Notes: generated from the letters alone by a model not told the origin. A stretch of 64,000 nt of DNA from Monodelphis domestica (GCF_027887165.1 NC_077230.1:262202976-262266975); one strand, 5' to 3'. Positions 10,717 through 22,452 are shown, counted from the stretch's first letter. Translations and numbers: made by a program.

Positions 10717-10800
10717 ATATTTGTCTTTCTTTGTTCTAAGAGAAAGTTCTATGGGGAAAGAGTTCTAATGGGAAATTACTGTGATATTAAAAATAAAAGT
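10710..10800 (-). repeat. Right arm of the 91-bp inverted repeat
   Basis: Reverse complement of 10322-10412, 90 of 91 positions alike by eye. Its first bases (ggtggacata) also continue the preceding L1 3'UTR, so they may be the microhomology at which the copy was joined. Confidence 0.93.
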
Positions 10801-12144
10801 CATCGATAAAACTTTTAAAATGTGATTTATTTTTGATTGAACAGAATGACTGGTCACAGTTTATTTCGAGTTTAAATATTTATAGAGAAGTATTTTATGT
10901 GTTTTTACTCTATGTTTTTATCTGATATATTAAACTAACTACCTTTCCTATCTCAGACTGATGCCAAAGGCTCTAAGAAATTAAATGATCCCTGGATCCA
11001 CATAATTGACAATAGTGTTGCCTTCCCACTTGATATCTACTGCTCCAGGCATCGGGGGAAAGTGCTAAAATAGAAAAGAAAAGGGGAAAGAAAATGAGTG
11101 GGACAAAGAAAGTATAAGACCATATATCTGGAGTTGGAAGAAATCATAGAGATCATCTAGTCCAATTGCCTGAATGAAAAGAAGGAAAGAACAAAATGGT
11201 GAGTGAGAAGAGTAAAAAGGGTCCTCTGGAGCTATATGAACCCATGTGAATGAGGGAGAAAAAAGAGTAAAGCTACCCAAAGACCACTTGGGCAGCTCTC
11301 CTCAGCATCTTCTCATTACAGAACTGCTTACCAAAAACAAAATAAAACAAAACAACAACAAAAACTTGATGTCCTGTGTCTGCAAATGGAAAAAAGGCAA
11401 GTTTATGACAATAAATGACCAAGAAAGCCAATCCTCTAGCTCTCCCTTGTCCCATACCCACCAGATTTCTCTTTGACGGAGGGCAGCTGATGCCTGCAGG
11501 GTGCTTTGCCATTTGGAGCCCCCTCTCCTTGCCTCCCAAGCAGCATGATGCTTTTCCACCATAGTGGAGATTTCCTGCTGTTCTTGGTCAGCTTTAAGCA
11601 ATGTTAGAGTGATTTAAGCTTTGCTTCCTTCTTCCTGTAGGATTGGCATCCACACAAGCATAGGCTAGGCAGCTGGAGCTTTTCTATTTACTATTCATGA
11701 CATACTTACCACCTTGAATATGCCTTTGCCTCCACTGGAATGACCCAACTCTACATTTTCTGCTTGGAAACTGCATTGCTCTCAGTGATGTGAAGAACAG
11801 CATGTGGGTGTTGTATTGCTAACTCTTCCAGAGCAGAGCAGATTAAATTTGAATGATATTATAAACCCTTCACTGCCCCTGTGTGGGAAAGAGGAATTAT
11901 AATAAAAAAAAATGGAGCTGAGAGAGATGCCTTAACTTATTGAGAGATCCTCGAGTCCAAAAAAGCATCAGGAGCTAGAGTACGGGGAATACCAGAATAG
12001 GACTTATATTCATGCCTGGTACAACTATATAAATATTGATTCTCCAACTTTTATAAGGATCTCTCTTATTTCCCAACATTTCCATTGTTATGCAGTTAAG
12101 AAGAAAATAACTATATCTTACTGGTAAGAGACTATGTTAAAAAT
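10801..12144. other. Mostly unique sequence
   Basis: No gene or complete repeat recognised. A short stretch at 11118-11178 (ggagttggaagaaatcatag, agatcatctagtccaattgc) looks like the 3' end of an L3/CR1-like LINE in minus orientation. Open frames on both strands at 11246-11601 overlap and match nothing that I know. Confidence 0.45.
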
Positions 12145-12250
12145 GAATATTGTGCTAGGTTTGGAATCAGAAAGTCGTTGGGTTCAGCCACAACTCTGAC
12201 ACATAGCTATAGGAGTCTGGGCAAATCATTTAACCTTTCTGTGCCACAAG
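12145..12250 (+). mobile_element. CORE-SINE fragment
   Basis: Plus-strand core: gtttggaatcagaaagtcgt, gctataggagtctgggcaaa, catttaacctttctgtgcc. No tail is recognisable. Confidence 0.65.
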
Positions 12251-12364
12251 CAATTCCCTTAGGTTTATGTACTAAGACACAAATGGCTGCAGTCTCCATT
12301 AGTGGAGGGATATTCCCAACAATGTGAATTTCTCAGGTGAAAGAAATCATATTTCCATTACATA

Positions 12365-12590
12365 TTCGTGCATACTACAAAGGATGTCGACTTAGAGGTC
12401 AAAAAAATCCAGATTCAAGTCCCTGCTCTGTTATTAATTGGACAACCTTGGACAAGCCACTGGACCCTGCAAGCTTTATTTTCTTCATCCATAAAATGGA
12501 GATGGTTCTTATGCTATCTACCTCACAGTCTAGAGGTGATGATATGGAGTGATGTGAACATGAGCTATTGTTATTATGATTCTTAAGAAG
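12365..12590 (+). mobile_element. CORE-SINE with L2-like tail
   Basis: Head and core in plus orientation (cagattcaagtccctgctct, accttggacaagccactgga, tcttcatccataaaatggag), then the L2-like tail (atctacctcacagtctagag, gctattgttattatg). Diverged. Confidence 0.7.
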
Positions 12591-12784
12591 AAGAAGAAAT
12601 AGTTGTGAGAATGTATTAGCCAGTATTTATCCATACAGCAATCTATTCTTCTAATCATCAATGAATGGTAACAAAATGACATATCCAGATGCCTACCACC
12701 TCAGTAACCAATATGTTATAAGACATTGGTAAAAGCAGGAAAAGAAAAATCATGAAGCATGATAACTAGACCAAATAAAAGAAA

Positions 12785-13130
12785 TATACACTATTGAGGG
12801 AACTGTCAACTGAACCAACCATTTTGGAGAGCAATCTGGAGTTATGTCCAAAGAGCTAAAAAATCAGGTATACTCTTTTACAATACCAATATTAGGTTTA
12901 TTTCTAAAAATTATAAGGGAAAAGTAAAAAGAACATATGTCTTTAAACATGCAAAGCATCTCTCTTTATGATGTCAAAGCATTGGAAATTGAAGGGATGA
13001 CCATCAAATCGGAATGGCTAAACAAAGTTGTAGTATATGATTGTGGTAGAATACTACTGTGCCATAAAAAATGATGAACAGATTATATATATAAATGATA
13101 CCTTCAATAGTGCAGGGAAGGAAGAGAGTG
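12785..13130 (+). mobile_element. L1 ORF2 C-terminal fragment
   Basis: Plus-strand translation is a worn L1 ORF2 end: QPFWRAIW-like at about 12820 (accattttggagagcaatct) and the region gccataaaaaatgatgaaca near 13060, which match the L1s at 34365 and 40320. Many stops. A (TA)n tract at 13177-13192 lies just beyond. Confidence 0.75.
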
Positions 13131-14814
13131 AAGGAGATACATGAGGAATTTAATGTAATCAAAAAATTCCAACTAAATATATATATATATATACAGAAAA
13201 GCAATGGCAAGTTCCTTCTCAGAACCTTCATTTGAGGAAGTCCCCAAGGCAACCAACCACAAGATCGCTTTTCTCATAGTTCAGAGTCTGTACCTGATTC
13301 TCTGGACTCTTTTATCACATTCTCAATGGCTTTTTTTCCTTTCATTTCTCAATGCCTCTGGCCCTTAGGCTGGCTTCCTCCTCCTAATGTAAACATCTTT
13401 TTATTAATGCCAACCAAAAAAGGCAGCAAATAAGACATCAGTAACTCCCCCAAATTGTTTATTTTCTTGCCTCTAAAACATATTTATTCAAGACAACATG
13501 ATGTACAAGAGAAAAAAATGGATGTGGAGGGAGATTATAACTTCATTTGAATCCTGTGGTTGACAAACTTCTAGCTACATAAGTATGAATGGGTCATGTA
13601 AGCTCTCTAGGATTGTTTTTAATTCAAATGAATTAAACAAGCTATTTATAAGAGTGCCTTATCTAGGTTAAATACTGAGTTGTGTGCTGAAAACACAACC
13701 ACAAAAAAAAGATGAGGATAATTATACTACATCATAGGGATACTGTAAGGATCAAGAAGGAAATGTATGTAGGAGTCAACAGGGAGAGTAAGGAGATTTG
13801 GGAAAACTTCATGGAAGAGATGCTATTTGAGAAGATTTTTAAAAATGAGACAAAAAGGTTATATTAAAATGTGTCTCTTATTCTGCTATGCTGCACACTA
13901 TGCCCTTGGTGGCTTGTATCTTACCTATGTTTAATCCTCACTCTGACTCTAATTATAGAACCCTTTTATTAGACTATCTATAAATAAAAGATGTTAACTC
14001 TGTCTCCCAGCACCAGTGATGTAAAGTCTTCAAAATAAACTAATTAAAAGATTTAAAAAAAAGATGTAGATACCAGTAACTAGCATCTGAAAATGTGGTC
14101 AGGATAGACTTTCAGCATTTTATATAACAAATCATAATAGTACTTAGCCATTAGTATTATCTGATTTGCTTTTATTTATAATCTCTGGCTTTGGGGAGTG
14201 AAGGGGAACAGATGTTAGATCCCTGACTCACAAGTCTACTGAAAACAATGTGATATGTTTCTGTATTTCCATGATTGTAAGCAGGAAGTGAGGGGGATAC
14301 TCTTTAGCCAGCTCTCTTGACTCAACTTAACTTCATTACAAAAGTGAATTGGAAAAAGCTTTCCTGTATTTCAATGTGGAGAATTTTTCAATCAAACAGA
14401 AGCAATGAGACAGATGAGGTGTTCCTTTGTGCTCCTGAGTTCCTGAAAGGAATCTAGTTTTTTGTTCTTTTTATATAAGAAATGAAATGTTAAAAGTCTC
14501 ACTTTCTGCATCAGGTCTCACCTAGTCACCAGCCACTCAGAACCAAAACAATTTTAGTCAGAGCCATGAGGAAGAATTCTTGTGCCTGGGGCAAATGCAG
14601 TTGTGGAAGTCAGAAGAGGGGAAGGGTGTGTCAGAAGGCAGCCTGAAGACAAGCATCTTAGAGATTCTTCTTTAATCTTAAATGTCATGGTTTGGGGATT
14701 CTCCATTATTCTTGTCTCTCTTGAATGCCTTAATATCCCAAGACAAGAAACAATATAATAAATATGGTCTGACTAGAACAAAGTGAAGCTATCATGTGAA
14801 TTTAATATCAATTG
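13131..14814. other. Largely unique; probable worn L2 at 13650-13870
   Basis: 13650-13870 carries gggaaaacttcatggaagag and neighbouring bases typical of minus-strand L2. The rest, including 13880-14814, is single-copy-looking and AT-rich with no exon that I can support. Confidence 0.4.
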
Positions 14815-15265
14815 TACCCCCTTATTCTGTTGAAAATCTATTTTTAGTCGGTATCAGCCCCACCCTTTGACTAGGCACTCTATGTCCTGCTGGTGCCCTG
14901 GCATCCAGAAGGGGATGGCTGAAGACCCCACACAACAGGTGGCATGTCATAAACTCAGGACTCAGACCCTGACTGAGGCTGTCTGTCCAACCAGAGAGTC
15001 CCAGGAGGAGTGACAAAAACAAGTAATATAAAAATGGGGACTCAGGAAGGACATTCTCTCTTGCTGGATACTTGTCACTCATTCCTTTCTCTGAGGGTTT
15101 AACTCTTGGCATGTAGGAGCTGGGGACACTGGCTTGCCACTTGGGACAGACTATCCCACACAGTGTTTGAAAATGGCTTTTAATTTGGTGTGTCCAGGTG
15201 ATCATGTGATCTTTCTCTCTTTCTAACTTTTACTAATAATTATAAATTAATATACAGTCTCCAGA
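14815..15265 (+). mobile_element. Possible LTR fossil
   Basis: A GC-richer island with a TATA-like box (agtaatataaaaatgggg, about 15025) followed by R/U5-looking sequence. No clear ends, TSD or internal region, so this is tentative. A 127-residue minus-strand frame crosses it but resembles no protein known to me and is probably chance in GC-richer DNA. Confidence 0.3.
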
Positions 15266-15394
15266 GAATTTTAATCGTGAGAATCATCTTCCTCATTCTA
15301 TACACTCTGCTTCTTTTAATGAAGCCTAAGATGATGTTTATATTCAGTGTTTCTTTAAGAGATGATTACCAGAAATTTAGATAGTGAGAATATA

Positions 15395-15702
15395 GAATCA
15401 TAGAATGTTCAAGTTTGAAGGAAGCGTAGAAAGATCAGTTTAGTCTAATATCCTCCTCTTCTAGGTGAGAGAACCAGAAAGATTGGTCATGTTCTCAAGG
15501 TCACAAACCTAGTTAATAGAAGACTAAAGGCTAGAATTCAGGTATTTTTAACCTAAAGTTAAGAAGTGGAAACTAAGATTCTGGGAAGTAACGTGAATTG
15601 TTCAATGCCACTCAGCTAACGAGTGTCACAGCCATTATTCATACCCAGGTCCCCTAAGTCCAAGTCTTGAGTTCATTCCATTGAGTTAATGCTGCCACTC
15701 AA
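15395..15702 (-). mobile_element. Two worn MIR/CORE-SINE-like copies
   Basis: 15395-15545 begins agaatcatagaatgttcaag and carries the reversed core (aggtgagagaaccagaaag, ctcaaggtcacaaacctag). 15556-15702 repeats the layout (gtggaaactaagattctggg, caatgccactcagctaacga, cattccattgagttaatg). Both are minus-strand and strongly diverged. The ends are estimated. Confidence 0.6.
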
Positions 15703-15747
15703 TAAAATATGCCACGGACTTGAAAAATCACAGACACACATGTACAC

Positions 15748-15764
15748 ACACACACACACACTCC
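15748..15764. repeat. (CA)n microsatellite
   Basis: A short pure CA run, 8-9 units. Confidence 0.9.
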
Positions 15765-15774
15765 TTATATGACT

Positions 15775-16022
15775 CACTAGTTGACAAAGTGGATTGAGTA
15801 CTGAATCTGGAGTCAGAAAGACTTACATTCTAATCCAGCTGTGTAATCCTGGACAAGTCACTTAATCTATTTCCTTCAGTTTCCCCATGTGTATAATAGG
15901 TAATCATAGTACCTACTTCCCAGGGTTGTTAGAAGGATAAAATTAGATAATAATTCTAAGCCATTTAGCACAATAACTTGTGCAGCATAGTTGCTATATA
16001 AGCATTAGCTATTATTATTATT
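15775..16022 (+). mobile_element. CORE-SINE with L2-like tail, near full length
   Basis: Plus-strand order: gacaaagtggattgagtact, ctggagtcagaaagacttac, cctggacaagtcacttaatc, tcagtttccccatgtgtata, then the L2-type tail (acctacttcccagggttgtt, agcattagctattattatta). Confidence 0.85.
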
Positions 16023-16189
16023 ACTTAAATTTATTGATGCTTTTAAACAATGTTTCCATGTCTAATACAATTTTCATTATTAGAACATTCTGAGAATAAT
16101 CTCAAATGTCTCCTGTGATGGCAATAAGTTTTAATTACATTTATCCAGAAATTTGAAAAGACATTAGCTCCTTAAAAATAAGAGTCTTA

Positions 16190-16280
16190 CTTGGGTGTGA
16201 TGGTGCATGCTTGTAATCCCTTCTTTGAGGAAGGATGAGAATCATAAATCTCTTGAGCACAGGAGATCTAACCTGAAATG
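16190..16280 (+). pseudogene. 7SL RNA-like fragment
   Basis: gggtgtgatggtgcatgctt then gtaatccc, and after a small gap ctcttgagcacaggagatct, line up with the 5' Alu domain of the signal-recognition-particle RNA (gcgcggtggcgcgtgcctg, tagtccc, cgcttgagtccaggag). It lacks the rest of 7SL and is diverged, so it is a pseudogene or a SINE-like 7SL derivative, not a working gene. Confidence 0.6.
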
Positions 16281-16494
16281 TATTAAGTCTATCTAGTCTC
16301 CACACTACTTTTGATATATTTAGAGAGATATTTTGGTGATTTTCATATAGATGGCAAGTCCCTTTGAATGAAAGGTTGTCAGGTTGTCTAAAGGATGGTG
16401 AATGAACATAGGGCAGACAAAGGGTAGATCAAAGCTTCTATGCCAATCAGAGCAGGATAGAGCCCTGTATGAAGTCCCTTTACTTCCAGCCCAG

Positions 16495-16620
16495 GTGAAA
16501 TAGGGAGGGAAAAACATGAAGAAAAGGGAAATCAAGGGAAGAGAAAAACAAGATGTAATAGAAGGGTAAGAAAAGAAAGAAGGGAAAGAATAGGGAAGGA
16601 AGGAAGGGAAAATGAGGATA
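16495..16620. repeat. Purine-rich low-complexity tract
   Basis: About 125 bp of nearly pure A/G on the plus strand (gaaaagggaaatcaaggga, aaggaaggaagggaaaa). Confidence 0.8.
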
Positions 16621-17484
16621 ACTTCCTCTATCTTAGCTAAACTTTTCCAAAATGTAATGGAAAAAGACAATATTTTAGATAGCCATATCTTTTTTAGTTT
16701 AGAGTGCCAACAAAAACATCTGGAATTGACAACTAAGGTGAGACTCCATCATTCACTAAAGAAAGTACTAAAATGAAGCAGCCTGAACATATCTTATTTC
16801 CAATTGAATTTGTTATCATTTAGTTCAAAGATGTAAAATCATAATGGCTCTTTCTAAATGTTGGACTAAATAATTAATAATATCCCAAATCAGTTTACCA
16901 GATCCCTGGTTGATTTATAGTCTTATTACTTGTGAACAACTCCTAAAATGAAATTTTGCATTTCTTAATATCAAGATTTACTAATGACATGAATGCCTCT
17001 AATTTTCTCCTTTGGTGAATGTTGAATTCATTTATTTCCTTATTTAAATACATGTCCTGTTTTTATTTGCATAGAGAAAAACATAAAACTCTTGTCCTTA
17101 ATTTCAAGGTCTCCTACATTATTCTCCTTGGACAATGCAATTATCTTCTTTATTTCCTGTTTGTTCTTCTATGTGGTTCAAATCCTTCAAACTTCTCTTT
17201 TGGTTTGCTTCCATAGGGTTTACTTCTACATTCTTCTCTATTCCCATTTTATTTGTAAATGATCCTTTCTTCTTGAAAATTAGAAAGAAAAAAAAAACTA
17301 TTGGTGAAAAAATAGCATATAAATCCAAATCATGAGATCTTAAAGCCAGAAAGGACTCCAAGGTCTTCTAGTTGAGTTTTCTGCCCAAAGATGAATTCCC
17401 TTTTCAGCTGATGGGTGGATGGAATTACTCAGTTGATCTTTGAGAGATCAAGGAAAGGACTGGAGAAGGGAAAATATAAAAATT
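16621..17484. other. No recognised feature
   Basis: AT-rich, single-copy-looking. 17325-17395 faintly resembles an L3/CR1-like 3' end. Open frames at 17019-17361 overlap on both strands and match nothing that I know. Confidence 0.4.
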
Positions 17485-17595
17485 TTAATCAATCAACATT
17501 TATTAAAGATCAATTTTGTGCTATGCAATCTGATAGGTATCAGGGGAACAAATACATTGAATGAAATAAGGACAACTAGAAATTGTAATCAATGA
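17485..17595 (-). mobile_element. L2 LINE 3' end
   Basis: Begins with the reversed L2 terminus (aatcaacatttattaaag, ttgtgctatgcaatctg, aggtatcaggggaacaaat). Diverged. Confidence 0.6.
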
Positions 17596-18759
17596 GATTA
17601 TATATATGTGGCCATGAACATCTGAAAAGGAAGTAGTAATCACACAGAGACAGCACATCAAATCACTGAACATACCAGTATAACTTCATTTCCTTCTTTT
17701 ACAGAATTCTCAGATTGCTAGTCTAGGATCTCAAGGAGTAGAAATACTTCCTTACTCTCCTCTAATCTAACTACAGGATACATAATTTTATATAAGTCAC
17801 TGGTTGTAAATATACAAAAAAGGGTAGTTGGAAACATATGCTTCCATTTCATTTTAAAACTCATTCCATTTTTGAGAAGTAAAGCCAAATATGTTAACAC
17901 AGCCCAGACGGTCCAAAATTACAGACCAATTCTGAGTAACCTGAAATAATTGGGGCTAGGTCTGTTTTGTAGGAAATCTGACTAAAGAAGATGACACCTT
18001 TTGCAACTTCATCAATATAATATTAGCTGACCCTATCCACTTTCCAATATATCAATCACAAGTATAACAAATGACGATAAAACAGGATTTGGCAGAATTC
18101 CTTCGTATTAAGGGGGCTAAAAACATTGCTTCGTTATTCACTCTAATTGCTTCTGTCTACCTGGCCCACCTCTTCTCTCTTAAAGAAGGAGTCTAGCCAG
18201 ACCAGCCTACATTGGTAGTTGTGGTAGTTTATCAAACTTCTCTGATTTGGGGCACCTGTGTTTGCTTTCTTGAAGCTGTTTCTGCCATAAATATGATACA
18301 CTAACCTGACCATTTGAAGAAAATGTGAGAAACATCCATCCTCTGGTATGACTACAGAATATTGCCTCATCAATTTAGTGTCCTTTGGAAGTGAGGGTTA
18401 CCAACAGGGGAAAAGTACTTATTACTAAAAAAAAAAAAAAATCAACCCTCCTCCCACATTTTTACATACATTACAATCTTCCAGAATTAAAAAAAAATTT
18501 TTTTTGAGCTTAGTTGAGTTGAGTCTCAATAAAAATGAAAGAACTTGAGATCGATAAAGACTTAGTTCCCTCTTGCAACCTGGAACAGTCCACCCAATTC
18601 ATACCATCTGTAGATTCTGGCAAAGCCTGGGTTTGCTTCTCCACATTATTCCTTGTTCTTTGCCCAAGAAGTCCTTGTAGACTTTGTCATTGCTGATCCA
18701 CTGCTGCCCTCTCCAGGCAAGAAATGCCAACCACTCGAACTATGAATTTTTAAAAAGTA
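17596..18759. other. Unique sequence with A- and T-runs
   Basis: No repeat or gene recognised. An A-run at 18428-18442 and a palindromic A/T run at 18488-18505 are the only simple-sequence features. Confidence 0.4.
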
Positions 18760-19000
18760 ATTCTTGCCCTCAAAGAGTTTGCTATCTACCATGGGAGATG
18801 ATATTTACATGTATAAGTACAAACAAAATATATGTAATATATTACATAAGAGAATTTTAAAGTAAAAGACTAACAGCTAAGGGATCAGGAAAGGTCTCAA
18901 GCAGAAGGGCAGTCAGTATAAAAGCATGTAGATGGAGGATGGAATATTGTATATGAGCAAAATATTGTACATGAGCAAAGGTAACAAGGCCAGTTCAGCT
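18760..19000 (-). mobile_element. L2 LINE fragment
   Basis: Reversed L2 3' region (gccctcaaagagtttgctat, tgggagatgatatttacatg, aggaaaggtctcaagcagaa). Within it 18944-18979 is a roughly 18-bp tandem duplication (atattgtatatgagcaaa / atattgtacatgagcaaa). Confidence 0.6.
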
Positions 19001-19054
19001 ATACTACAGAGGGCATGAAAGAGTGATTATATCAAATGAGATATTTGTAAAATC

Positions 19055-19225
19055 ATTATCACAGTGCCTGGCACAAAGCAGCAGCTCTATAAATGTTGTT
19101 ATTGTCCATTCTATTTTGAACATCCTGATGGGAGAGATTATGCCTCTTTTTGTATCCCAACTGCTTGGCACAGTGCCTAACATGTGGTAGGTGCTTGATA
19201 AATGTTTGTTGACTGACTGATCTTG
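19055..19225 (+). mobile_element. L2 LINE 3' terminus
   Basis: Plus-strand L2 end: ggcacagtgcctaacatgtg, taggtgcttgataaatgttt, gttgactgactga. A partial earlier repeat of the same motif (cacagtgcctggcacaaagc) lies at 19060. Confidence 0.75.
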
Positions 19226-20641
19226 GAACTAAAAGGGAAACACTAGACTTTACTGAGTTGGGCCTCATATGGATAGATCTGTCCTTTAGTATCACACAGC
19301 AGCTTTGTGCAGGACAGATGGAAGAGGGGAGAGATTTGAGGGAACAGGGCCAATTTTGTGTATTCCTACCCCTAAATCCAACAAATCCATAAACCCACAA
19401 AAGAGTTCATAAATAGCTGACTCTCCCCACAGTTTCCCTAGCATCTGGGTCAAGAATAGAAGGAGAAATAAGAAGGGGAGAAGGGAAGGAAAGAGGATGA
19501 CTCTATAGTTCTATATACTTCTCAGTTTAAAAAATAAAACATTTTGATCTAAACTAGACCTTCAGTTCAGACTACCTTTTCCTCCTCACTTTGGTGCTGT
19601 TTAATAATAGAAAGTAAAACTTTCTCGAGAAGCCAGATTTACCCAGAACAGGTCCAATTTTGAGCTGTGATGAACTAATGTGGACTTTGGCTGACCTGCT
19701 CCCAAACTTTCAGAGAATTCACACTTAGATCCCTCAAAGTTAAAAATGTTTTAAAGAACATGGTCAAAGTTTCTTTTTACAAGTCAGTGGTTTTTTTTTT
19801 CCTTTGCCTGAGATCAAGATTAAATTGAAAGCCAGTAAATATATTTATAAAATCTTCACACACATACACAAAAAGCTGATATGTGCAGAGTTCAACTCCC
19901 TCCGCTAGTACATTATGCACAAAAGACAGGACTCTTGAATTATGCTCCCTTTTTCAGCCATAAACTCTTAGTTTTCAATTTGGGGCACAATTAGGAATGT
20001 TATAAAAGATTTTTATGATCTTTTCCCCAGTCTGAGAGCCAATTATGATGCTATTTGTATATGCAGCAAATTATTCAAGTATTAGTCATTTCCCTTGTTA
20101 TTTGCTTCTTGCTTAAATGGTCTTACAATAAATTATGGCAACATTTGCCATTGCAGTATTTACTTTCATTTTCTGTAATGCAGCTACAAGTCATAAACAA
20201 TGAGTTGCAACAATGGGTAGAGATATGAGTGTTGGGGCATTAATCATATCAAAGCTAGCTCAGGGATGAGTGAGTGATCTATGGGCCTGGAGTGAAACTC
20301 ATTTAAGGGAGAATTGACAATGTTGACAAATCAGACAAAGGTTGACTGAAAGTAGATCTTTAAATGCACAACTATGCAGTCTGTACTTTATCCTATAGAG
20401 ACTGGGGAACCATTGTCATGTTCACTAATATTCTGTACTGTTCAGGTCCAAGAAAAGAGAAATTTAGAACAGAGAGAACAAAAGGACCCCATTTCAATAA
20501 CTATGGTCCAACAACCCTGCTCTAGAGAAAGGGGTATGAGAATGAAAAGGAGGCACATTTAAAGGAAAAATAGGATGCGGTAATTAATCATCAGGTCATG
20601 GGATTTGGAACTGGAATGGATTTGATCAGTCATCTTGTTAG
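19226..20641. other. Repeat-poor sequence; part may be conserved
   Basis: No transposon recognised over about 1.4 kb. 19960-20240 is AT-rich with octamer-, homeodomain- and SOX-like words (atttgtatatgcag, aattat, aacaatggg) and could be a conserved non-coding element. That is inference only. No exon signal. Confidence 0.4.
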
Positions 20642-20850
20642 CAGTCCGGTATAGTGGGTAGAGTACTGAACTTAAGTTCAAAAAATGTAGGTTCAAATTG
20701 TATCTCGGATACTTGCTGGCTGGGAGATGAATGGGAAGTGACTTCACTTTTCTGTGATTCAGTATTCTCCTCTGTAAATATAAGAAGGTTAGGCTATATC
20801 ATTCTAAGTTCTCTTCCATTCTTGAATATATGATCTCATGATTCTAAATG
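20642..20850 (+). mobile_element. CORE-SINE, diverged
   Basis: Plus-strand head and core (ggtatagtgggtagagtact, gtaggttcaaattgtatct), then a tail of the type ctaagttctcttccattctt at 20805. Ends estimated. Confidence 0.7.
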
Positions 20851-21095
20851 CTATTCTCATTTCTCAAACGAGGCAATGAAATTGTCAAGTCAAAAATGTG
20901 ATAATTTTGATATCACCTTCAATGCTTATAGGTTGTCAGAGATATTCTACTATTCCATTCCTTTATACATTAATTTGTTATTTCCCTTCTGTTTTAATCT
21001 ATAAATATTCTGGGGTCTTTCTGGGTTAGCAAGACCATGCACTTCCCCCCCCCCAGAAATTCATTTTCCTGTTTTGTAAGTCAATAATGCTTATT

Positions 21096-22010
21096 GATAG
21101 CCAAAATGGCAGAGTAGCAGAAGACAGATTAACCCAGCTCTTTTAATACACCTCCTCCACAATGATCTGGAATAATGTGCTAGATCATGTCCTCATTGGG
21201 AAATCCAAGAAAAATATCAAGAGGCATTTTTTCCTGCACAGTTTGGCATACAGATACAGACAGAGCTACTTACAGGCACAGGGATCTAGATCTGGCCAAG
21301 GGGGCACTATACAAATCGCTCCAGGACATAGGAACTCAATGAGGGCCAAGGTTGTGCACAAGAGTGACAAGACATCCAGGGGAGACCCTGACTTTGTTCC
21401 AGATGTGAGAACAGGTGCTAACTGGTAACTCTGTCCTTCACTACCCAGTCCTGTGTCACAGATCTAGAATTGTCTTAAAAAATGGGCCTGTACCTAGGAT
21501 GGCTTTACAGGGTTTACTAAGTCTTTAGGCTGGCTACAGAGCAAGAAACACAACAATACTTATATGGTTGTGATCATAGGAGCAGAACAGTCTCAATTCC
21601 AGACCTTAGCACAGTTTGAAGTCTTCAGGGGAATAACCAGAGCAAGAATCTCAGACAAAAGGGGAGCCTTCAATTTTCTTGTTCTGAACCCACATCACTT
21701 TTCAGCTCAGTGATAATGACCGAGTCATCCAGCAGTCTATTGGAACTTCCAAACAAAGAGAAGTGAATAGGACTATTAGCCAGACCCTAACCTAGGTCAG
21801 AACCTTGCAGAGCTCACACCAGGAAGGCAGTGATCAGACTTTGCCCCAGATCCCACCACTGTGAGAGCCCTGAATAAGGCCCCAGACTGAGAGGTCCCTG
21901 AAATCACACAACACTTGACACCTCAAGAAAGCAGCAGAAGGACTTAAGAGAACAAAAAAGCTCAGCACAGACATTCTCTCAAATGTGCAGAGCCCAGACC
22001 TAGCATAATG
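21096..22010 (+). mobile_element. Orphan L1 5'UTR
   Basis: Opens with agccaaaatggcagagtagc and continues as a GC-richer, L1 5'UTR-type sequence for about 0.9 kb (acccagctcttttaatacac, caatgatctggaataatg). No ORF1 follows: after about 22010 the sequence changes to unrelated AT-rich DNA. A 3'-truncated L1 is unusual, since L1s normally lose the 5' end, so the body was probably deleted or rearranged. The short frame at 21162-21428 has no recognised product. Confidence 0.65.
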
Positions 22011-22452
22011 CTCATTATCTTTGGTCTTGTTTTACAAACAGGCTTCTTTGAAACTCAGTGGGCTCTTGGATGACATACCTCCTTTCTTGGCAATAAGATC
22101 AAGTGTTAGCCCGCTGAAGCAGTTTTTGAGTTAGCTAGGATTCCTCATTTTGATGATTTTTGCATTGGCTAAAAAATGGTGATATGCTCGTTTTGTCCAC
22201 TTTCCATTTTTGAACTTAGTCAGGACATAGTTATTAAAATTCTGTGAACATAATAGATAGTTCTAAAATTTTATTTTCTTCTAATTTCATATTGAATTTT
22301 ACCTTTCTTCCAACTATTTGATGATCTGATCGTATACAGAGAGCTCATTCTTAAATGCTGCTATATGTGTGGCTATTTATTTCCTATATTTTTTATTTTT
22401 TTCCTGATATTCAGTGCTTCGGACTGCAGTGCATTTTGACTCTCTTCCTTAT
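22011..22452. other. No recognised feature
   Basis: AT-rich sequence between the orphan L1 5'UTR and an L1 3' end. It could be worn L1 body but I cannot show it. Confidence 0.35.

Noticed and set aside
14822-15205. 127-residue minus-strand open frame
   Set aside because: No domain or family resemblance, no splice context, and it lies in a GC-richer LTR-like stretch where stops are fewer.
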